Assembly (NCBI RefSeq): GCF_027409185.1
Contig: NC_084471.1
Coordinates: 8,895,035 to 8,959,034, forward strand
From: Cynocephalus volans
Taxonomy: Eukaryota; Chordata; Mammalia; Dermoptera; Cynocephalidae
Reading direction: 5' to 3'
DNA: 64,000 bases
In this document: positions 62,801 to 64,000 of the stretch, piece after piece
Position numbering within the stretch: the first letter of the stretch is position 1
How the letters are laid out: every line of letters starts with the position of its first letter
Made by a program: the position numbers and the translations under genes
Notes under the pieces: generated by a model
Database searches by the model: none
What the model saw: only the letters and a program-made list of their open reading frames with translations
What the model was told of the DNA's origin: nothing

Positions 62801-63239
62801 CAGGTGCGACGCGGGGCCCCCGGCGACGGGAGAGCAGGACGAACGGCAGCCAGTGTGGGCGCGCGAGGAAGGTGGCGGCCACGCGCTCTCCTCAAGCCAC
62901 TCCCCGCGACGCCCCCGGCCCCGCGCTCTGGGACCCGCGACCCTCGCTCCGCTCCCAGCCCTGCGGCGTCGCAGATGCTACGGCCTCCGGAGCGGCCGGG
63001 CCGGGGCTAAGACCCATCGCTCCAGAAGCGTTGGGGACCGCCAGGGCGACCTTTCCGCGCAAGCCGGAGCTGTCCGGGGATGGGCGCACACGCACCCGCG
63101 CGCGCTGCCGTAACCCCTTCCTCCCCGCCCGCCCCGCCACCCACCACTCACCGTCGATGTCCCCCAGAGTCAGCTCGTCGCCCAGCTCTGTGAGGGTCTC
63201 CATGGTCTCCAGACCGCCCAGCTCGCTGCTCTCGTCCAT
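8669..63239 (-). CDS. SREBF2: SREBF2: sterol regulatory element-binding protein 2 precursor, 19 coding exons
   Basis: Nineteen in-phase exons total 3414 bases (1137 residues plus stop; human 1141). Order: acidic N-terminal activation region ([20 protein letters not shown], 1-29+), Ser/Gly-rich then Pro/Gln-rich linker (about 50-150), Gln-rich segment (177-237), bHLH from about 327 with basic HNIIEKRYR (His332, Glu336, Arg340, and the SREBP-specific Tyr339), leucine zipper to about 400, SPPASDSG phosphodegron-like motif, VKDEPDSP (SUMO/phospho motif with the DEPD caspase-3 site, 460-467), first membrane helix starting DRSRILLC (S2P site L481/C482), luminal loop with the RSVL S1P site (515-518), second helix about 527-554, and a C-terminal SCAP-binding regulatory domain to 1137. 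Known role: cholesterol-responsive transcription factor precursor in the ER. The ATG at 63239 is chosen by homology and its GGGGATGG context. All four residues missing relative to human lie before the S1P site. Confidence 0.97.
8890..9400 (-). other. SREBF2 intron 18
   Basis: Contains a MIR-like tract (about 8950-9130, with acacagccagtat and caggtgctctggctcc). Otherwise unremarkable. Confidence 0.5.
9401..9512 (-). CDS. SREBF2: SREBF2 exon 18 (residues 1028-1064)
   Basis: Acceptor TTTCCCAG, donor CACG|GTGAGT. Encodes [20 protein letters not shown], then [17 protein letters not shown]. Confidence 0.96.
9513..11138 (-). other. SREBF2 intron 17
   Basis: About 1.6 kb with no gene or confident repeat. 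Confidence 0.5.
11139..11324 (-). CDS. SREBF2: SREBF2 exon 17 (residues 966-1027)
   Basis: Acceptor CCCCACAG, donor AAG|GTGAGG, exactly 62 codons. Encodes [20 protein letters not shown] through [20 protein letters not shown] and RK. Confidence 0.96.
11870..12010 (+). mobile_element. MIR SINE fragment
   Basis: gccacttattagctacatga, cttagatctctctgtgcctc, attttcctcatccataaaat: MIR core. Confidence 0.75.
13038..13106 (-). ncRNA. MIR33A: MIR33A microRNA precursor in SREBF2 intron 16
   Basis: A 69-base hairpin on the minus strand, in sense with SREBF2 and in the same intron as human MIR33A. The miR-33a-5p segment (complement of 13081-13101, starting GTGCATTGTAGTTGC) and miR-33a-3p segment (complement of 13040-13061, CAATGTTTCCACAG...) match the human mature sequences as I know them. 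Differences from human lie in the terminal loop and at one basal-stem base, where CTGCGGTG replaces CTGTGGTG and makes a C-A mismatch. Established role: it is co-transcribed with its host and represses ABCA1 and fatty-acid oxidation genes, complementing SREBP-2 in raising cell cholesterol. Confidence 0.97.
13520..13688 (-). CDS. SREBF2: SREBF2 exon 16 (residues 909-965)
   Basis: Acceptor CGTTGCAG, donor CAC|GTGAGT. Encodes [38 protein letters not shown] and [18 protein letters not shown]. The following intron carries MIR33A. Confidence 0.95.
13689..15363 (-). other. SREBF2 intron 15
   Basis: Contains one forward SINE monomer (13962-14068). The rest is unassigned. Confidence 0.5.
13962..14068 (+). 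mobile_element. tRNA-Ile-like SINE monomer (gggccggcccgtggctcac type)
   Basis: Starts agggccggcccgtggctcac and ends gttaagatccccttac...gtcatc plus a mixed T/A tail. It looks like the head of the dimer joined to the tail of its second unit. Confidence 0.85.
15364..15496 (-). CDS. SREBF2: SREBF2 exon 15 (residues 865-908)
   Basis: Acceptor CCTGTAG. Encodes [20 protein letters not shown], then [20 protein letters not shown] and LEVTE. The phase requires donor GA|GTACGT; a second GT with better consensus (GTAAGC) lies 4 bases further on (see findings). Confidence 0.94.
15497..16755 (-). other. SREBF2 intron 14
   Basis: Contains an L1/HAL1-like fragment (about 15640-15790) and an adjacent reverse SINE monomer (15811-15897). 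Confidence 0.5.
15811..15897 (-). mobile_element. tRNA-Ile-like SINE monomer, reverse strand
   Basis: Reversed body with ggatctgaacctgtgacc, then gtgctctaaccaactgagct, the complements of box B and box A. The 3' end abuts an L1-like fragment. Confidence 0.8.
16756..16865 (-). CDS. SREBF2: SREBF2 exon 14 (residues 828-864)
   Basis: Acceptor TTTCTAG, donor CTTG|GTAAGT. Encodes [20 protein letters not shown], continuing through [10 protein letters not shown]; matches the human C-terminal domain with a Glu-to-Lys change (ALEYLK to ALKYLK). Confidence 0.94.
16866..17638 (-). other. SREBF2 intron 13
   Basis: About 0.8 kb. Nothing recognisable beyond short ORFs. Confidence 0.5.
17639..17756 (-). 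CDS. SREBF2: SREBF2 exon 13 (residues 789-827)
   Basis: Acceptor TTCTTCAG, donor AGCTG|GTAAAG. Encodes [19 protein letters not shown], then [21 protein letters not shown] Cys codon is split TG|T with exon 14. Confidence 0.95.
17757..19275 (-). other. SREBF2 intron 12
   Basis: Contains A-runs (about 18570-18587 and 19151-19162), a C-run, and a MIR-like fragment near 19040-19230. No gene. Confidence 0.5.
19276..19444 (-). CDS. SREBF2: SREBF2 exon 12 (residues 733-788)
   Basis: Acceptor TTCCACAG, donor CCAG|GTGAGA. Encodes [40 protein letters not shown] and CAQRNP. The CCPERS stretch differs from human CGPEHS by two substitutions. Confidence 0.95.
21669..22228 (+). mobile_element. Non-autonomous hAT-like DNA element, about 560 bp
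   Basis: The left end ctacagttctcaaatt and right end agtttgggaacctctg are imperfect terminal inverted repeats of the hAT/Charlie type. They are flanked by 8-bp direct repeats gtctaacc (21661-21668) and gtctaaac (22229-22236), 7 of 8 matching. No transposase ORF. I cannot name the exact family. Confidence 0.7.
22462..22635 (+). mobile_element. Dimeric tRNA-Ile-like SINE
   Basis: Two tRNA-Ile-like units (gggccggcccgtggctcac... and ggccggttagctcac...) joined by ggatccctatatagggat, then poly-A. Flanked by aaagtttc on both sides. The linker holds a perfect CC(A/T)6GG motif. Confidence 0.9.
22650..22870 (+). mobile_element. L1 3'-region fragment
   Basis: Degraded sequence with the characteristic phrase gtaacagcaaataaacagg and aacccaaatgtccatcagca, seen in 3' parts of old L1 elements. 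Confidence 0.6.
23130..23515 (+). mobile_element. L1 ORF2 fragment (degraded)
   Basis: Follows the L1 ORF2 3' region: ggtacaatagaacagactgg, atccatatggaaaaaaaatt, acaaaaatcaattccaggtg, gacctatgtatgaa. Many frameshifts; ends about 30 bases from exon 11. Confidence 0.7.
23546..23715 (-). CDS. SREBF2: SREBF2 exon 11 (residues 676-732)
   Basis: Acceptor CCCTAG, donor GCT|GTGAGT. Encodes [38 protein letters not shown] and [14 protein letters not shown]. An old L1 fragment ends about 30 bases away on the intron 11 side. Confidence 0.96.
23716..26616 (-). other. SREBF2 intron 10
   Basis: L2-like 3' tracts appear to cover much of about 25000-26180, and a SINE monomer lies at 26407-26502. No gene recognised. 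Confidence 0.5.
26407..26502 (+). mobile_element. tRNA-Ile-like SINE monomer
   Basis: ttagctcagttggtagagca (box A region) and ggatccccatactggccagc, then tgccaaaaaaataaataaa. It ends directly in an A-rich tail with no tRNA-unrelated region. Confidence 0.88.
26617..26893 (-). CDS. SREBF2: SREBF2 exon 10 (residues 584-675)
   Basis: Acceptor TTTGTAG, donor ACAG|GTGAGG. Begins [19 protein letters not shown] and includes [19 protein letters not shown] and [19 protein letters not shown]. It is the start of the cytosolic C-terminal regulatory domain that binds SCAP. Confidence 0.96.
27236..27310 (+). mobile_element. MER5-type hAT fragment, left part
   Basis: ctcaaagtgtggtccccaga...ctgggagcttattagaaatgc is MER5A-like. 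Interrupted by a SINE and a retrocopy, it resumes at 27976. Confidence 0.75.
27311..27490 (+). mobile_element. Dimeric tRNA-Ile-like SINE
   Basis: Starts gggccagccgtagctcactc, linker ggatcctatatagggc, second unit through gatccccttactggtcatc, A-rich tail with gaaa repeats. Target repeat AGAAATGCCAACACTTG lies at 27294-27310 and again after the tail. Confidence 0.9.
27503..27974 (+). pseudogene. RPS15AP: RPS15A processed pseudogene
   Basis: Intronless copy of ribosomal protein S15a mRNA. It has 5' UTR-like tccttctgccatctttc, an ATG at 27532 starting [12 protein letters not shown], and then small indels and substitutions that break the frame. An open C-terminal stretch ([19 protein letters not shown], ending GGKILGFFF, stop 27919-27921) remains, followed by AATAAA at 27942-27947 and a poly-A tail to about 27974. 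Direct repeats AAATGCCAACACTTG (27488-27502) and AAATGCAAACACTTG (27976-27990) flank it. Not expected to make full-length protein. It is on the strand opposite to SREBF2. Confidence 0.93.
27976..28085 (+). mobile_element. MER5-type hAT fragment, right part
   Basis: Continues the interrupted element: ttgggccccaccccagacct, actaaaacagaaactctggg, catgcctgctaaagttgcag. Together with 27236-27310 it makes a near-complete MER5-like copy. Confidence 0.75.
28890..29280 (+). mobile_element. Possible MaLR/LTR-like fragment
   Basis: The phrase ctgtgagttgccacagaatc...ttccataaactcctttttgc resembles the 3' part of an old mammalian LTR. Boundaries are uncertain and no target duplication was seen. Confidence 0.35.
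29398..29427 (+). pseudogene. Tailless U6 snRNA 5' fragment
   Basis: GTGCTCGCTT then TTGCAGCACATATACTAAAA matches the first ~30 bases of U6 snRNA with two changes. Direct repeats ttctaaatagcatgt (29380-29394) and ttctaaatagcctgt (29428-29442) flank it. No poly-A. Confidence 0.8.
29816..29997 (-). CDS. SREBF2: SREBF2 exon 9 (residues 523-583), second membrane helix
   Basis: Acceptor CTTTAG, donor AGG|GTGAGT. Encodes [18 protein letters not shown], the remainder of the second helix ([14 protein letters not shown]), and [20 protein letters not shown]. Confidence 0.96.
29998..30524 (-). other. SREBF2 intron 8
   Basis: About 0.5 kb; no repeat or gene recognised. Confidence 0.55.
30525..30714 (-). 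CDS. SREBF2: SREBF2 exon 8 (residues 460-522), first membrane helix and S1P site
   Basis: Acceptor TTTTGAAG, donor TCAG|GTAGGT. Encodes [23 protein letters not shown] (S2P cleavage between Leu481 and Cys482), the first membrane helix, and luminal [11 protein letters not shown] with the S1P site after RSVL. The luminal loop reads [13 protein letters not shown], one residue shorter than human. Confidence 0.97.
30715..32329 (-). other. SREBF2 intron 7
   Basis: Contains an L1 3'-end fragment (about 30965-31265) and, close to the exon 7 donor, two C-rich tracts (32100-32147, 32255-32267) that become G-runs in the transcript. Confidence 0.6.
30965..31265 (+). mobile_element. L1 3'-end fragment
   Basis: Typical old L1 3' sequence: actgtatgattctgtttctg, ggaagttgatagatctgtag, tgatgaaaatgttttacatc, gtacacatttaaa-like end. 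Degraded. Confidence 0.65.
32330..32511 (-). CDS. SREBF2: SREBF2 exon 7 (residues 399-459), degron region
   Basis: Acceptor CTTTTCAG, donor AAG|GTATAA. Encodes [17 protein letters not shown], then [19 protein letters not shown] (the FBW7-type SPPAS phosphodegron region) and [11 protein letters not shown]. Its donor departs from consensus at +4/+5; see the finding on G-runs. Confidence 0.96.
32658..32772 (-). CDS. SREBF2: SREBF2 exon 6 (residues 361-398), helix 2 and leucine zipper
   Basis: Acceptor TTCCCAG, donor AACA|GTAAGT. Encodes [20 protein letters not shown], then [18 protein letters not shown]. The split Lys codon (A|AG) joins to exon 7 to read KLLKGIDL. Confidence 0.97.
32870..33070 (+). 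mobile_element. MIR-like SINE fragment
   Basis: Contains ttctgaacctcactattctc and cctgacacatagttgacactcaataaat, matching MIR core and tail phrases. Confidence 0.55.
33284..33454 (+). mobile_element. Dimeric tRNA-Ile-like SINE
   Basis: agggccagcctgtggcttac, linker ggatcctatatagggaa, second unit ggccggttcgctcactggct, end gatccccttaccgatcatc, poly-A. Flanks share aaaaaatctt. Confidence 0.9.
33674..33727 (+). repeat. 27-bp perfect tandem duplication
   Basis: tgagtggcaggtatctttct plus ctgcctc occurs twice head to tail without a mismatch, implying a recent slippage or duplication event. Confidence 0.95.
34002..34223 (-). CDS. SREBF2: SREBF2 exon 5 (residues 287-360), bHLH
   Basis: Acceptor GTTCCAG, donor AAG|GTGAGT, exactly 74 codons. 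Contains [20 protein letters not shown] with the Tyr that lets SREBPs bind both SREs and E-boxes, then helix 1 and the loop start ([14 protein letters not shown]). Confidence 0.97.
34797..34894 (-). mobile_element. tRNA-Ile-like SINE monomer, reverse strand
   Basis: T-run, then ggcagctggccagcatgg, complement of the monomer 3' end, through actgagctaactggccagcc, complement of the 5' end. Confidence 0.85.
34980..35490 (-). mobile_element. Antisense old L1 3' sequence
   Basis: Phrases ggatggacattgggttgttt and gaataaagctagtgtttcta are the complement of well-known L1 3'-region sequence. Boundaries approximate. Confidence 0.5.
35492..35586 (-). mobile_element. tRNA-Ile-like SINE monomer (ggccagcccgtggctcac type), reverse strand
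   Basis: T-run, then gatgaccagtaagggaatc, gacttggtgttgtcagcacc, and gtgagccacgggctggcccc, the exact complement of the forward family. Confidence 0.9.
35995..36141 (-). CDS. SREBF2: SREBF2 exon 4 (residues 238-286)
   Basis: Acceptor TATCCAG, donor CCA|GTAAGA, exactly 49 codons. Encodes [19 protein letters not shown] through [14 protein letters not shown]; near-identical to the human exon. Confidence 0.96.
36142..36989 (-). other. SREBF2 intron 3
   Basis: About 0.85 kb. An A/T-rich stretch at 36515-36740 resembles 3' debris of an old retroelement, but I cannot name it. Otherwise nothing seen. Confidence 0.5.
36990..37171 (-). CDS. SREBF2: SREBF2 exon 3 (residues 177-237), Gln-rich
   Basis: Acceptor TCTCCCAAG, donor CCG|GTAGGT. 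Encodes [18 protein letters not shown] through [13 protein letters not shown], a Gln/Val-rich segment matching human SREBP-2 closely. Confidence 0.96.
37172..38199 (-). other. SREBF2 intron 2
   Basis: About 1 kb with short ORFs only. No repeat or gene recognised with confidence. Confidence 0.55.
38200..38640 (-). CDS. SREBF2: SREBF2 exon 2 (about residues 30-176)
   Basis: Acceptor TTCACAG before AAATGCTGCAG; donor CAAG|GTGATT. Encodes [20 protein letters not shown], a Ser/Gly-rich stretch of alternating SG blocks, [11 protein letters not shown], an [11 protein letters not shown] run, and [16 protein letters not shown]. The Ser/Gly and PQ runs are where vertebrate orthologues vary in length. 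Confidence 0.96.
39926..39972 (+). repeat. Alternating CG/TG microsatellite
   Basis: gcgcgcgcgtgtgcgtgtgc and onward to gtgtgtgtgtat: about 45 bases of strictly alternating purine-pyrimidine including CG steps. Confidence 0.95.
40393..40504 (+). mobile_element. tRNA-Ile-like SINE monomer with 16-bp target duplication
   Basis: ggctgcccaggtagctcagc, then cataccagccagctgtc and poly-A. Identical 16-bp repeats AAGATTATAAAAAGCT at 40376-40391 and 40505-40520 flank it, so it is a comparatively young insertion. Confidence 0.92.
40640..41167 (+). repeat. 35-bp minisatellite, 15 copies, in SREBF2 intron 1
   Basis: The unit starts ctggctgactgtgctcatct and continues gcggaaagctaagga (35 bases). Fifteen copies fill the tract. 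Copies 5, 8, 9 and 11 carry A instead of C in g(c/a)gg. Copies 9 and 10 each carry a 2-base insertion near the unit start. Copy 15 has gttcat for gctcat. Each unit holds a CATCTG E-box. Confidence 0.97.
41200..41390 (+). mobile_element. MIR SINE fragment
   Basis: cagctgtgcgaacgtaggca, agttacttctctctgcacct, cagtttcctcacaa match the MIR core. Confidence 0.75.
42535..42629 (-). mobile_element. tRNA-Ile-like SINE monomer, reverse strand
   Basis: T-run, ggcagctggctggtatgggg, gaacccttgaccttggtgtt, and gttaactggccagcct, the complement of the forward monomer. Confidence 0.88.
42689..42840 (-). mobile_element. Second tRNA-derived dimeric SINE type (Ala-like first unit), reverse strand
   Basis: On the minus strand it starts AGGGCCGAGCCTGTGGCGCA, runs through CTCGGTAGAGTGCTGCGCTG and GGGTTCGGATCCTATATAGG, then a second unit with CACTCACTGGCTGAGTGCCG and poly-A. 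The body is CpG-rich (young looking) and differs from the Ile-like family, but the linker is shared. Confidence 0.82.
42860..43640 (-). mobile_element. Probable antisense old L1 3' sequence
   Basis: Includes tgtattggtgcactaggatt, tgtttaaccacttaaagatg and gcattgctaacaactctta, resembling the complement of L1 3' regions. Low certainty on the exact span. Confidence 0.4.
43655..43835 (+). mobile_element. MIR SINE fragment
   Basis: cttgtaacctgggacaagtt, cagttttctcatctgtaaaa, gcacagtgcctggcacttag: classical MIR core and tail. Confidence 0.8.
44240..44327 (-). mobile_element. tRNA-Ile-like SINE monomer, reverse strand, diverged
   Basis: agccagcacggggatctaaa, cccttgatctttctgttaca, caactgagctagcctagccg: reversed monomer with several substitutions. 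Confidence 0.75.
44546..44707 (+). repeat. Left arm of a long inverted repeat
   Basis: 162 bases starting acatgctgtgttatagcaga, matching the reverse complement of 45731-45894 with about five differences and a 2-base indel (roughly 95-97% identity by eye). Confidence 0.95.
44927..45439 (+). mobile_element. Solo LTR, ERVL/MLT2-like, inside the inverted repeat
   Basis: Starts TGTGAAGGTTAACTCTAGAT, contains gtgggtgggaaccatccaat, ends ctgaaaaaccctgactaata+CA. TG...CA termini and an exact 5-bp target duplication AAAAT (44922-44926 and 45440-45444) mark an intact solo LTR. The internal viral genes are absent. Family name by resemblance. Confidence 0.8.
45731..45894 (-). repeat. Right arm of the long inverted repeat
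   Basis: 164 bases, reverse-complementary to 44546-44707 and ending at catgt (45894). The spacer between arms is about 1.0 kb and holds the solo LTR plus other sequence. Confidence 0.95.
48584..48676 (+). mobile_element. tRNA-Ile-like SINE monomer with good A and B boxes
   Basis: gttagcttagttggttagag (box A region) and gggttcaatccctgtacc (box B), then tgccaaataaataaataaa. Flanks share ttcaaaga. It is the most tRNA-like copy, but a retroposon rather than a tRNA gene. Confidence 0.88.
50650..50980 (+). mobile_element. MIR/L2-like ancient repeat
   Basis: tttactgagctcttcctatt, cattatcatctccactttaa, tagcttgtccactgtctcac, then gcctggcactgggcaggtgc: typical of old MIR-type remnants. Confidence 0.5.
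51426..51453 (+). repeat. 28-bp sequence repeated at 54200-54227
   Basis: tctccctaagactaaaaaga + aaaataat occurs here and again 2.77 kb away, identical and in the same orientation. Confidence 0.9.
52060..52391 (+). mobile_element. MLT1-like (ERVL-MaLR) LTR remnant
   Basis: The 3' end cctcgtaataaaatcctctt...gcttatcgccaagaatcctgaccgatacag follows the MLT1 LTR 3' pattern. The 5' boundary is unclear. Confidence 0.6.
53140..53312 (+). mobile_element. Dimeric tRNA-Ile-like SINE
   Basis: agggctggcccgtagctcac, linker ggatccctacatagggat (one change from the palindrome), second unit ggctggttagctcacttggg, end gatccccttactggttatc, poly-A. Flanks share aaaactt. Confidence 0.9.
54200..54227 (+). repeat. 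28-bp copy of 51426-51453
   Basis: Identical 28 bases. A variable A/T-rich (AAT)n stretch follows immediately (54222-54280). Confidence 0.9.
54555..54720 (+). mobile_element. MIR SINE fragment
   Basis: taccacttactagttgtgtg, atctgggctttagtttcttc, atctgtaacatacc match the MIR core. Confidence 0.7.
54966..55025 (+). repeat. 30-bp tandem duplication
   Basis: cacatagtgaacaccaatgt+acctcagtgt followed by cac(g)tag... with two substitutions; two copies head to tail. Confidence 0.95.
55870..56560 (+). mobile_element. Old L1/HAL1-type 3' fragment
   Basis: cactggtgggactgtaaatt, tatggagagcagtttggcag, ccagcaatcccactttagta, actggatggataaattacag and later phrases follow the 3' part of L1-like elements. 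Confidence 0.6.
58052..58129 (+). mobile_element. tRNA-Ile-like SINE monomer with internal deletion
   Basis: ggttggccagttagctcaga, tggttagagtacagtg, then directly caagggttctgatcccatac, missing about 20 central bases, then poly-A. Confidence 0.82.
58398..58423 (-). repeat. (TGGGGG)n G-quadruplex-prone microsatellite
   Basis: The + strand reads accccccacccccacccccacccccaa. On the transcribed-sense (minus) strand it gives four G5-6 runs separated by single T. Confidence 0.85.
58640..58945 (+). mobile_element. L1 3'-end fragment
   Basis: tttacaatagccaaaaagtg, gaaacagcccaaatgtccat, aacaaaatgtggtatatgca, ttatgctaaatgaaagaagc, gacagaaagtagattag: unmistakable L1 3' sequence. Confidence 0.85.
61450..61650 (+). 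mobile_element. MIR SINE fragment
   Basis: agctgtgtaaccttgggtaa, cactctgggcctcagtttca, acacagggcctggcacttaa: MIR core and tail. Confidence 0.8.
61854..61951 (-). mobile_element. tRNA-Ile-like SINE monomer, reverse strand
   Basis: T-run, aaagatgaccagtaagggga, tcttaacccatggccttggt, gtgagccatgggccagcccc: complement of the forward family. Confidence 0.9.
62360..62450 (+). mobile_element. MIR SINE fragment near the promoter
   Basis: cagctgggtgaccttgggca, agtcgctgaccctctccaag: MIR core. Confidence 0.7.
63152..63239 (-). CDS. SREBF2: SREBF2 coding exon 1 (residues 1-29)
   Basis: ATG at 63239-63237. Encodes [20 protein letters not shown] and continues DELTLGDID, the acidic activation domain that binds CBP/p300 and Mediator. 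Donor G|GTGAGT after 63152. The frame stays open upstream only through a GTG codon, not an ATG, so this start is firm. Confidence 0.96.
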
Positions 63240-63400
63240 CCCCGGGTCGGCGCAGAGGCCTCCCTGCGATCCCACTCAGGGAGACGCGTGGGTGCTGCCG
63301 CTGCCACCGCCCATGACACCCGACAGCCCCCGCCCGGTACCGCCTCACCGGCCAGCGCCAGCCGCCGCCATGTTTGCGCTGAGCCCCGGCGCCCCGCGGA
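63240..63400 (-). other. SREBF2: SREBF2 5' UTR (approximate) with two possible uORFs
   Basis: GC-rich leader upstream of the ATG. It contains a YY1-type motif AACATGGCGGC (63374-63364), and its ATG opens a uORF of 8 codons (63371-63345). A second uORF of 12 codons lies at 63314-63276. The true transcription start is not visible, so the extent is approximate. Confidence 0.55.
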
Positions 63401-63503
63401 AGGGGCGGGGTGGGATTCCTCCGCCCCACCCGCACCCTCTGCGGCCCCGCCCCCAGCCGCAGCGCCCGCTTGTTTGTTGTCAATGGGACCAGGCTCGTCT
63501 CAG

Positions 63504-63508
63504 CCAAT
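63504..63508 (+). promoter_or_regulatory. NF-Y site (inverted CCAAT box)
   Basis: CCAAT on the + strand, ATTGG in gene sense, 18 bases from the SRE. NF-Y at roughly this spacing is known to cooperate with SREBPs. Confidence 0.8.
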
Positions 63509-63526
63509 CGACGCGCGAAGCGGCGC

Positions 63527-63536
63527 GTGGGGTGAT
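63527..63536 (-). promoter_or_regulatory. Sterol regulatory element (SRE)
   Basis: On the minus strand this reads ATCACCCCAC, the exact SRE reported in the human SREBF2 promoter and in LDLR. It lets nuclear SREBP-2 activate its own gene. Confidence 0.88.
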
Positions 63537-63538
63537 GG

Positions 63539-63546
63539 CACGTCAT
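63539..63546 (-). promoter_or_regulatory. CRE/ATF-like site abutting the SRE
   Basis: ATGACGTG in gene sense, two bases from the SRE. It resembles CREB/ATF half-sites and an ATF6-type TGACGTG. Functional use is inferred. Confidence 0.4.
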
Positions 63547-63561
63547 CGATCAGCAGCTCAG

Positions 63562-63569
63562 ATTTGCAT
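63562..63569 (+). promoter_or_regulatory. Octamer motif ATTTGCAT
   Basis: An exact POU/OCT octamer in the promoter CpG island. Function is unproven from sequence. Confidence 0.4.
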
Positions 63570-63720
63570 AGCGAGGCCCCGCCTCTCACGGGCTGGGAGC
63601 TTAAGCGAAGAGTGACCGCCTGGTCCTCAGCCCAACCTACTTTTACTTGTTTAAAGGAGCCGCTCCCTTCTCAGTTGGATCTGCTCCACGAGCAACTCCG
63701 CCCACTGGCCTGGGATTGAA

Positions 63721-64000
63721 GGGTTAATATGCCACCTTCCACCCGCGACTGCCCACCGCCTCCGGCCCAGGCTGCGAGCACATTACGTCACCTTCTCAGC
63801 TTGGGCCCCGCCCCCCCGCTCCCGCCCTGCCCGCCTGGGAAGGAGGGTAGAATCAAACCGAGCCTCCTAACAGTCGGGGACGAAAGAAATCATCCAAGTC
63901 ACGCTCCTCCGAACCCCCTTAGAAAGGTGGCAACGAACGCTAGACGGGCTGCGAATTGTCCAAGTGCACTCAGCATATACCGCGACCACGACCACGTGCT
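63721..64000. other. Upstream edge of the SREBF2 CpG island
   Basis: GC-rich flank with no coding feature. Contains a CRE-like TTACGTCA (63783-63790), a GC-box cluster near 63807-63817 and a CACGTG E-box (63993-63998). A promoter or enhancer role is possible. Confidence 0.45.

Larger units (their letters stand above)
38641..63151 (-). other. SREBF2 intron 1 (24.5 kb)
   Basis: The largest intron. It holds a 35-bp minisatellite (40640-41167), an alternating CG/TG tract (39926-39972), an inverted repeat with enclosed solo LTR (44546-45894), SINEs, L1 3'-end pieces (55870-56560, 58640-58945), L2-like tracts (around 52500-53040 and 59040-59960), MIRs and a MaLR-type LTR (about 52060-52391). Between these are long unremarkable stretches, for example 45900-48580, 48680-50640 and 59960-61440. 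No independent gene recognised. Confidence 0.7.
63400..63720 (-). promoter_or_regulatory. SREBF2 CpG-island promoter
   Basis: TATA-less, CpG-rich. From gene-proximal to distal: GC boxes (GGGGCGGGG at 63402-63410; CCCCGCCCC at about 63445-63453), CCAAT on the + strand at 63504-63508, SRE at 63527-63536, CRE-like CACGTCAT at 63539-63546, octamer ATTTGCAT at 63562-63569. The SRE plus CCAAT pairing is the known sterol-feedback module of the human SREBP-2 promoter. Confidence 0.8.

Noticed and set aside
63240..63275. Possible N-terminal extension of SREBP-2 (in-frame upstream codons)
   Set aside because: The upstream in-frame candidate start is GTG, not ATG; the conserved mammalian start is the ATG at 63239.
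62614..63615. 333-residue open frame on the + strand across SREBF2 exon 1 and promoter
   Set aside because: Antisense to a known exon in a CpG island. Pro/Arg/Ala-rich composition, no domain and no splice logic; a GC-driven shadow.

Overview
The window is nuclear DNA from a placental mammal. It has GT-AG spliced genes with large introns, CpG islands at both ends, ancient MIR, L2, L1 and ERVL debris, and many younger tRNA-derived SINEs. There are no Alu, B1 or horse-type SINEs. The young SINEs are tRNA-Ile-like monomers and dimers that run straight from the tRNA body into poly-A. That structure fits the CYN family described from colugos (Dermoptera). Rhinolophoid bats are an alternative I cannot exclude from memory, so the lineage call is tentative.

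Layout. Bases 1-4655 (+ strand) hold the 3' part of SHISA8: four exons and two poly-A signals, with the upstream exon(s) outside the window. A 2.5 kb intergenic gap follows. From about 7145 to 63400 (- strand) lies the whole of SREBF2, tail-to-tail with SHISA8. I could place all 19 SREBF2 coding exons with correct splice phases. They add up to 3414 coding bases (1137 residues plus stop), against 1141 residues in human SREBP-2. The microRNA gene MIR33A sits in intron 16. The promoter and CpG island at 63240-63800 carry a perfect sterol regulatory element, a nearby inverted CCAAT box, a CRE-like site, an octamer and GC boxes. The SREBF2-SHISA8 order matches human 22q13.2 synteny.

How it works together (known biology). 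SREBP-2 is an ER-membrane transcription-factor precursor. SCAP escorts it to the Golgi, S1P and S2P release the bHLH-Zip domain, and that domain activates cholesterol synthesis and uptake genes, including SREBF2 itself through the promoter SRE. miR-33a is co-transcribed from the intron and represses cholesterol export (ABCA1). The locus therefore couples synthesis and uptake with reduced efflux. SHISA8 belongs to the AMPA-receptor-associated Shisa/CKAMP group and is functionally unrelated.

The rest is intronic. Intron 1 is 24.5 kb and holds a 15-copy 35-bp minisatellite, a 162/164-bp inverted repeat enclosing an intact ERVL-type solo LTR, a Z-DNA-prone alternating tract, and SINE, L1, L2, MIR and MaLR fragments. 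Other introns hold an RPS15A processed pseudogene sharing its target-site repeat with a neighbouring SINE, a 560-bp hAT-like non-autonomous element, a tailless U6 fragment, and dimeric SINEs whose linker contains a perfect CArg-type (CC(A/T)6GG) motif. I saw no wholly new gene system. The best leads are the CArG-carrying SINE dimers, the long inverted repeat, the E-box minisatellite and the nested retrocopy.
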